A stretch of 36,604 nt of DNA from Acidimicrobiaceae bacterium (GTDB taxonomy: Bacteria; Actinomycetota; Acidimicrobiia; Acidimicrobiales; RAAP-2), in contig DAHUZJ010000121.1 in assembly GCA_027306585.1 (NCBI GenBank), forward strand, positions 1 to 36,604, read 5' to 3'. The translations under genes and the position numbers were made by a program. How positions within the stretch are numbered: the first letter of the stretch is position 1; each line of letters starts with the position of its first letter. Below the pieces are notes generated by a model. It was given only the letters and a program-made list of their open reading frames with translations, was not told the origin of the DNA and ran no database searches. Positions 32,550 through 36,604 of the stretch are shown here, one piece after another.

Positions 32550-33949
32550 GCAGAGGCCTCCTCGAGGTCGGGTGCTGGCGGGAGGGCACGCCCGGCGCCC
32601 CCGGGCGCGCGGTCGGCCGGAACGTGTGGTGCCGAGACACCGGCGCGGTCGAGGAGCGCCGTGGCGGCGGCGGTGCCGCTGCGGACGGCGCCCTCCATGG
32701 TGGCGGGCCACCCGGTGGCGCACCAGGCGCCGGCCAGGGCGAGGCCCGGCACCGGCGTGGCCGCGGGCGGGCGCCCCGCCCCCGAGCCCGGGGCCCCCCG
32801 GAAGGTGGCGCGGTGCTCGCGGCTCACCACGCCGTCGACCAACCGGGCGTGCCGGGCGGCCGGGAAGAGGTCGCCGAGCGCGGCATGGAAGCCGGCGATC
32901 AGGGCCTCCGGTCGCCGGCCGATCTCGGCGTCGGCCGCCGAGAGCGAGATGGTCAGGCACTGGCCGCCGCCCGTCAGGCCCGACGCCGCCGTGTGGTCGA
33001 ACACGAACTGGACCGGCGAGCCCACCGCCGCCGCCAGCGGCAGGTCGGTGACGCGCCGATCGAGCACCAGGTGGACGTTGACGATGGGCGAGGCGCCGAG
33101 CCGGCTGACGTCGGGCCGGGCGCCGGCCGGGAGGAGCGCAGCGGCGGCCTCCGGCGCCAGCGCGCACACGACGCCCTCGGCCTCCAGGTCCCGCCCGCCG
33201 GCGCCGACGGTGAAGCGGTCGCCGGCGCCGTCCACGTCCAGGCGGTCCACGGCCGTGCCGAGCACGACCTCGACCCCGGCGGCCTCGAGCGCCCGCGCCG
33301 CGTTGGCACCGTGCAGGTCGCCGAGGGGCACGAGCGACCACCCGATGTCGGCGCCGTCGTTGGTGTCGAGCAGCCCGGTGCGGAACACCTTGGCGCCCAG
33401 CGCCAGCGACGCCTCGGCGGCCGGGAGGTTGACGGTCGGCAGGGTCACGAGGTCCCACAGGCCCGCCACCGCCGCCGGCCGCTGGCCGTGGCGGGCCAGC
33501 CACGCGCCGAAGGTCTCGGCGTCGAGGGCGGGGTCGTCGAGGTCGAGGCCGCGCAAGCCGACCACGGCCCGTCCGAGCCGGGCGCGGTCGCCCACCGACA
33601 GGTGGCCGTAGGAGAGGAGGGAGCGCCCGAGGTGCAGCGGAGAGGGGAGCCCGTCCCGGCGGATGTGCGCCGTCCGTCCGCCGGGGGCCACCACCGGGAC
33701 GTCGAGCCGGCGCTGCAAGGTGACCTGGTCCGCCGCGTCGAGGCGGTGCAGGAAGGCCCGGTAGGCAGTGCAGCACCGCAGGAAGACGTGCTGGCCGTTG
33801 TCGAAGGACAGGCCGTGGCGGCGGAAGGACCACGTGAGACCGCCGAGCCGAGCCCGCCGCTCGACGAGGGCGACCTGGGCGCCGCCGTCCGCGGCGGCGA
33901 GCGCGGCGGCGATCCCGGCGAGCCCACCGCCCACCACGACCACCCTCAC
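32546..33949 (-). CDS. hpnE: Squalene-associated FAD-dependent desaturase HpnE
   Basis: A 467-residue flavoprotein of the phytoene-desaturase/amine-oxidase fold that reduces hydroxysqualene to squalene in the HpnC-D-E route. The N-terminal FAD site is VVVVGGGLAGIAAALA with VERRARLGG; FDNGQHVFLRCC is typical of HpnE. The C-terminal FAD motif is GLALAGAWCATGWPATMEGA. The last 30 residues are a Pro/Ala-rich tail without recognisable function. GTG at 33949 overlaps the hpnD stop (GTGA). Confidence 0.92.
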   Translation of the reverse strand: MRVVVVGGGLAGIAAALAAADGGAQVALVERRARLGGLTWSFRRHGLSFDNGQHVFLRCCTAYRAFLHRLDAADQVTLQRRLDVPVVAPGGRTAHIRRDGLPSPLHLGRSLLSYGHLSVGDRARLGRAVVGLRGLDLDDPALDAETFGAWLARHGQRPAAVAGLWDLVTLPTVNLPAAEASLALGAKVFRTGLLDTNDGADIGWSLVPLGDLHGANAARALEAAGVEVVLGTAVDRLDVDGAGDRFTVGAGGRDLEAEGVVCALAPEAAAALLPAGARPDVSRLGASPIVNVHLVLDRRVTDLPLAAAVGSPVQFVFDHTAASGLTGGGQCLTISLSAADAEIGRRPEALIAGFHAALGDLFPAARHARLVDGVVSREHRATFRGAPGSGAGRPPAATPVPGLALAGAWCATGWPATMEGAVRSGTAAATALLDRAGVSAPHVPADRAPGGAGRALPPAPDLEEASA

Positions 33950-34821
33950 GACGAGCTCCCGGCGGCGCGCTCGGACGGGCGTGGGCCGTGACCGCCGGCG
34001 ATGGCCGTACCGGCCACCGCCAGCTTCTCCCATGCCGGCACCGAGACCCGGCCGCGGAGGACGGCGGCGGGGTCGGCGGCGATCCGCTGCAGGAGGTGGA
34101 AGTAGATGCCGGCCATGGCCCCCACGCACGCCCGGCTCCGCCAGTCGAGCAGGTCGAGGAGCGGGAGCCCGCGGCCGAACCACTCCCGGGCCCGCTGGCA
34201 CTCGAAAGCCACCAGGCGGGCCACGCCGGCCGGGTCGTCGGCGAGGTCGGGTGGGCAGCCGACCGACCGGGCGTCGGCGGCGGGCAGGTACACGCGCCCC
34301 CGGCCGCGGTCCTCGACCACGTCGCGCAGGATGTTCGTCAGCTGGAGGCCCACCCCCAGGTCGTCGGCCATGCGGACGGCGCCCGGGAGGTCGGTGCCGC
34401 CGAAGACGGCGAGGGACAGGCGGCCGATCGAACCGGCGACCAGCCGGCAGTAGGCGACGAGGTCGTCGATCGTCTCGTAGGTGGCGCCGACGACGTCCTG
34501 CTCGCAGCCGTCCACCAGCTCGCCGAAGGCCCCCATCGGCAGACGGTAGCGCCGCTCCACGTCGGCGACGGCCGCCAGCACCGGGTCGCTCGAGCCGGGG
34601 TCGAGCGCTGTCAGGTCCTTGCGCACTTCGGCCAGGCGCTCGAGCTTCTCGGCCGGCGGCTGGTCGCCGTCGCCGATGTCGTCGACCCGCCGGGCCAGGG
34701 CGTAGACGGCGGACAGGGCGCGGCGCTCGGGCGGTCGCAGCAGCCGGATGCCATAGGCGAAGTTCTTGGCCTCGCGGCGAGTGATCGCCTCGCACTCCTG
34801 GTAGGCGGCGTCGAGGTTCAT
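33946..34821 (-). CDS. hpnD: Presqualene diphosphate synthase HpnD
   Basis: A 291-residue squalene/phytoene synthase-fold enzyme joining two farnesyl diphosphates into presqualene diphosphate. The first Asp motif is RRVDDIGDGD (Asp 47/48), the second lies in LTNILRDVVEDRGRGRVYLP near 165-185. The start MNLDAAYQECEAITRREAKN and FAYGIRLLRPPER fit HpnD, as does position after hpnC. The ATG overlaps the hpnC stop as ATGA. Confidence 0.92.
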   Translation of the reverse strand: MNLDAAYQECEAITRREAKNFAYGIRLLRPPERRALSAVYALARRVDDIGDGDQPPAEKLERLAEVRKDLTALDPGSSDPVLAAVADVERRYRLPMGAFGELVDGCEQDVVGATYETIDDLVAYCRLVAGSIGRLSLAVFGGTDLPGAVRMADDLGVGLQLTNILRDVVEDRGRGRVYLPAADARSVGCPPDLADDPAGVARLVAFECQRAREWFGRGLPLLDLLDWRSRACVGAMAGIYFHLLQRIAADPAAVLRGRVSVPAWEKLAVAGTAIAGGHGPRPSERAAGSSS

Positions 34822-35723
34822 GCCGGCCGGCCCTCGGTCTCCGTGTGGGAGGCGGGGCGTCGCGGCCACCCGGCGAGCGCCTCGACGACCCGGAGGGCGA
34901 AGCGGGCCGGCCGGGGCCGGCACGTGACGCCGAGCACGTCGTGGTCCGCGCGCCGGATGGCGTCGAGGGCGGCGTGGCCGCCCGCCGTGAAGCCCGCGAC
35001 GGCCAGCCGGGGGCGCAGCGGAAGGCTGGCGGCCAGCGCCGGGCCCGAGGCCAAGAGGGCGCGGGCCCGGCCGGCCTCCCGGGCGACCACCCGCCGCAGC
35101 GCCGGGCTGGCGTGCGCCGCCCGCAGGTCGGCCGTGGAGCACCCCTCGGCGGCCAGGTCCTGGCGCGGCAGGTAGACGCGGTCCTGCCCCACGTCCTCGC
35201 CGACGTCCTGGAGGTGCTCGACCACCTGGAGGGCGACGCAGACGTCGTCGGAGCGAGCGATGCGCTCGGGGGTGGCGGCCTCGAAGACGGCCAGCACCAG
35301 CCGGCCGACGGGTGCGGCGGAGAGCATGCAGTAGCCGACCAGGTCGTCGAACGTCTCGTAGCGGTGGACGACCTGGTCGCGGCGGTTCGCCTCGATCAGG
35401 TCCCGGAAGGGCTGCAGCGGCAGGTCCGCCTCGCGCAGGCTGGGGGCCAGCCGACGGAGCACCGGGTGCGTGGGCGACCCCGTGGCGGCCCGCTCGAGGT
35501 CGGCCTCGAGCCAGTCGAGCAGGGCCCGCCGGTCGCCCGGCGCCTCGTCCCCGATGTCGTCCGTCAGCCGGGCGAACCCGTAGATGGCGAAGAGGTGCTG
35601 GCGCACGTGGCGGGGCAGGAAGCGTGACGCGACGGGGAAGTTCTCGGCCGGGGCCTGGGCGAAGACGGCCGCGGCGTCGGGAACCTCCGGGTATTTCGGT
35701 GATCTGGAGGGGGTCGAGACCAC
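34818..35723 (-). CDS. hpnC: Hydroxysqualene synthase HpnC
   Basis: A 301-residue squalene-synthase-fold enzyme that converts presqualene diphosphate to hydroxysqualene. Motifs are AENFPVASRFLPRHVRQHL (27-45), ARLTDDIGDE (Asp 55/56/59) and EHLQDVGEDVGQDRVYLP near 185. It is the first gene of the hopanoid operon. I chose GTG at 35723 because AAGGAG lies six bases upstream and a promoter predicts transcription from about 35760. The longer ATG start at 35765 would lie at or before that point. Confidence 0.9.
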   Translation of the reverse strand: MVSTPSRSPKYPEVPDAAAVFAQAPAENFPVASRFLPRHVRQHLFAIYGFARLTDDIGDEAPGDRRALLDWLEADLERAATGSPTHPVLRRLAPSLREADLPLQPFRDLIEANRRDQVVHRYETFDDLVGYCMLSAAPVGRLVLAVFEAATPERIARSDDVCVALQVVEHLQDVGEDVGQDRVYLPRQDLAAEGCSTADLRAAHASPALRRVVAREAGRARALLASGPALAASLPLRPRLAVAGFTAGGHAALDAIRRADHDVLGVTCRPRPARFALRVVEALAGWPRRPASHTETEGRPA

Positions 35724-35743
35724 CGCTTGCTCCTTCCCGCGTT

Positions 35744-35755
35744 CGATCGTCCGGG
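35744..35755. promoter_or_regulatory. Third copy of the CGATCGTnnGGG box
   Basis: CGATCGTCCGGG at 35744-35755 shares the core of the two upstream direct repeats (CGATCGTATGGG). It lies in the predicted hpnC leader, just after the likely transcription start, where a bound repressor could block transcription. Confidence 0.35.
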
Positions 35756-35766
35756 GTTCCACCATT

Positions 35767-35796
35767 GATATACGTGCCCATTGTGGCATACGTCAA
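35767..35796 (-). promoter_or_regulatory. Sigma-70-type promoter of the hopanoid operon
   Basis: On the minus strand TTGACG (35796-35791) and TATATC (35772-35767) are separated by 18 bases, close to the -35/-10 consensus. Transcription would begin near 35760, giving a leader of about 37 bases to the GTG at 35723. The strength of the match stands out in this GC-rich DNA. Confidence 0.6.
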
Positions 35797-35801
35797 TGGG
35801 C
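35776..35801. promoter_or_regulatory. Inverted repeat overlapping the hpn -35 box
   Basis: GCCCATTG (35776-35783) and CAATGGGC (35794-35801) are perfect 8-bp arms around 10 bases. Centre-to-centre distance is 18 bases, and one arm covers half of the TTGACG box, so a dimeric repressor is plausible. ATACGT also recurs at 35770-35775 and 35788-35793. Confidence 0.5.
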
Positions 35802-35843
35802 GAAGGACCAGGTAGAACGGGGTATATACTTGGTCTTTGCGCC

Positions 35844-35885
35844 AACAAACGATCGTATGGGAGCCAGAACAAACGATCGTATGGG
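35844..35885. repeat. Two perfect 18-bp direct repeats upstream of the hpn promoter
   Basis: aacaaacgatcgtatggg occurs exactly at 35844-35861 and 35868-35885, six bases apart (24-base period). Each contains the palindrome ACGATCGT. They lie about 50-90 bases upstream of the hpn -35 box and also in front of the divergent HTH gene. Confidence 0.75.
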
Positions 35886-35951
35886 CGCCTATGCAGGGCT
35901 CGCCGCCCAGTTGAGATCGGAATAGGGGAGGTGGCGGCCGGGTGGCCCGCC

Positions 35952-36020
35952 CGTTGCCCGGGCCGGTGCCGGGGCAACGACCAGCACCTGCGTCGCCACG
36001 GCGACCACCAGGGGCGACGC
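35952..36020. other. Two consecutive inverted repeats upstream of the HTH gene
   Basis: CGTTGCCC (35952-35959) pairs with GGGCAACG (35972-35979), and GCGTCGCC (35990-35997) pairs with GGCGACGC (36013-36020). Both are perfect 8-bp arms. They could form hairpins in an untranslated leader or mark protein sites. In such GC-rich DNA some arms of this length arise by chance. Confidence 0.3.
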
Positions 36021-36116
36021 CATGCCTGTTTCATCCGAGGGGCCTGGGGGGTAAGCCAACGAGGGGACTCGGCGCGGGATTCCACCTGCAGAACTAGGCG
36101 AGGAGGCGCACGACCA

Positions 36117-36604
36117 ATGTCGCAGCACCTGATCGAGCAGAGCCGTGTCCTGTACCCGGAGCAAGGGCAGCGCCGTGAGGCGGTGCCGGGCGGCCGGCAG
36201 GACGAGGCACGTGAAGGCCCGGGCGCGGTGCGTCACGAGGCGTACCCTGGGGAGCACGAGGGACGAGAGGCCACGGTGAGCGAGATCGGCCATACCCGGC
36301 CCCCGGGTGGCCCGGACCCGTCGTTGGTGGCGCTCGACGCGCTGAGCAAAGCCCTGGCGCAGGTCGCCGAGGACCAACGACTGCTCGAGGCGAAGCTCGC
36401 GGAGCTCCGCCGGCAGCGCGAGGGCGGCATGGCCTGGCGGGAGATCCTCTCGTCCGAGGAGCCCCCGGCCACCATGCAGATCGTGAGCCGCATGCTGGCC
36501 TGTCTCGCCAGGGCGAGCGGCACGCTGCGCAAGGAGCTGGTGGACACCCTGCGGAGCGAGGGCGTGAGCATCCCGGCGATCGCCCGCATGTTCGGCGTCA
36601 CCCA
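36117..36604 (+). CDS. Helix-turn-helix protein, unknown function (3' partial)
   Basis: An open frame begins with ATG at 36117, has AGGAGG ten bases upstream and continues past the window end; at least 162 residues are visible. The first 60 residues are charged and Gly/Pro-rich without structure I recognise. A coiled-coil-like helix follows (VALDALSKALAQVAEDQRLL, then EAKLAELRRQREGG). Near the cut end GVSIPAIARMFGVTH is a helix-turn-helix of the kind found in recombinases and small regulators. It is divergent from the hopanoid operon and shares its control region, so it might regulate it; that is inference only. GTG at 36276 is an alternative start. Confidence 0.55.
   Translation, partial: MSQHLIEQSRVLYPEQGQRREAVPGGRQDEAREGPGAVRHEAYPGEHEGREATVSEIGHTRPPGGPDPSLVALDALSKALAQVAEDQRLLEAKLAELRRQREGGMAWREILSSEEPPATMQIVSRMLACLARASGTLRKELVDTLRSEGVSIPAIARMFGVT

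Larger units (their letters stand above)
35724..36116. promoter_or_regulatory. Divergent control region between hpnC and the HTH gene
   Basis: This 393-base stretch holds no gene I can support. The part near hpnC (35740-35890) is clearly less GC-rich than the rest and carries the promoter, inverted repeat and direct repeats listed separately. The far part (35890-36116) has two 8-bp inverted repeats. The 24-base spacing of the direct repeats and their position upstream of the promoter suggest regulator binding. Confidence 0.55.

Noticed and set aside
35724-35765. Longer hpnC start at ATG 35765
   Set aside because: It would lie at or upstream of the predicted transcription start, whereas GTG 35723 has a good AAGGAG at proper distance.
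35889-36023. 44-residue minus-strand frame with a signal-peptide-like start (MASPLVVAVATQVLVV)
   Set aside because: No Shine-Dalgarno, ordinary GC-rich composition and overlap with inverted repeats; too little to call a gene, though a small secreted peptide is not excluded.
35890-36116. Possible riboswitch in the HTH gene leader
   Set aside because: The two hairpins and G-rich stretches did not match any riboswitch consensus I know, such as cobalamin or c-di-AMP.

Overview
The window is very GC-rich, uses many GTG starts and packs its genes into overlapping runs. A hopanoid operon, an actinobacterial-type CtaF and leaderless TAnnnT promoters point to an actinobacterium, perhaps Acidimicrobiia or a relative; the class is a guess from gene content. 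I support 33 protein genes, two of them cut by the window ends. I saw no tRNA, rRNA, CRISPR array or insertion sequence.

Left part (1-6258): molybdenum supply and cofactor maturation. A ModA/WtpA-like binding protein (5' end missing) overlaps a fused permease-ATPase (ModBC). Facing it on the minus strand are moeA, xdhC, mocA and a small HTH-TOBE regulator. The molybdoenzyme they serve is not in the window. Next (6255-9620, minus strand), tatA and cytochrome c oxidase genes ctaC, ctaD and ctaF run in overlapping order directly into moeA.

Middle (9713-25336): a CopD-like membrane protein, a crotonase, a GH1-like protein with an altered nucleophile motif, two OmpR-type two-component systems (one coupled to an SCO6745-family gene), an alpha/beta hydrolase divergent from a GH31 glucosidase, an ABC-2 exporter whose ATPase has a collagen-like tail, a zinc alcohol dehydrogenase, and a single-pass membrane protein with an external TIG domain.

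Right part (25466-35723, minus strand): one compact hopanoid operon, transcribed right to left as hpnC, hpnD, hpnE, polyprenyl diphosphate synthase, shc, an hpnG-like/ispH fusion, hpnH and dxs. Every junction overlaps by 1-8 bases or leaves 2 bases. It combines two MEP-pathway enzymes (Dxs, IspH) with prenyl chain synthesis, squalene formation, cyclisation to hopene and adenosyl side-chain addition.

The operon is preceded by a 393-base control region with a good sigma-70-type promoter, an inverted repeat over the -35 box and two perfect 18-bp direct repeats. A divergent HTH gene on the far side runs off the window. The fusion protein, this control region, the symmetric divergent leaderless promoter at 15451-15474 and the GH1-like protein are the points most worth checking.
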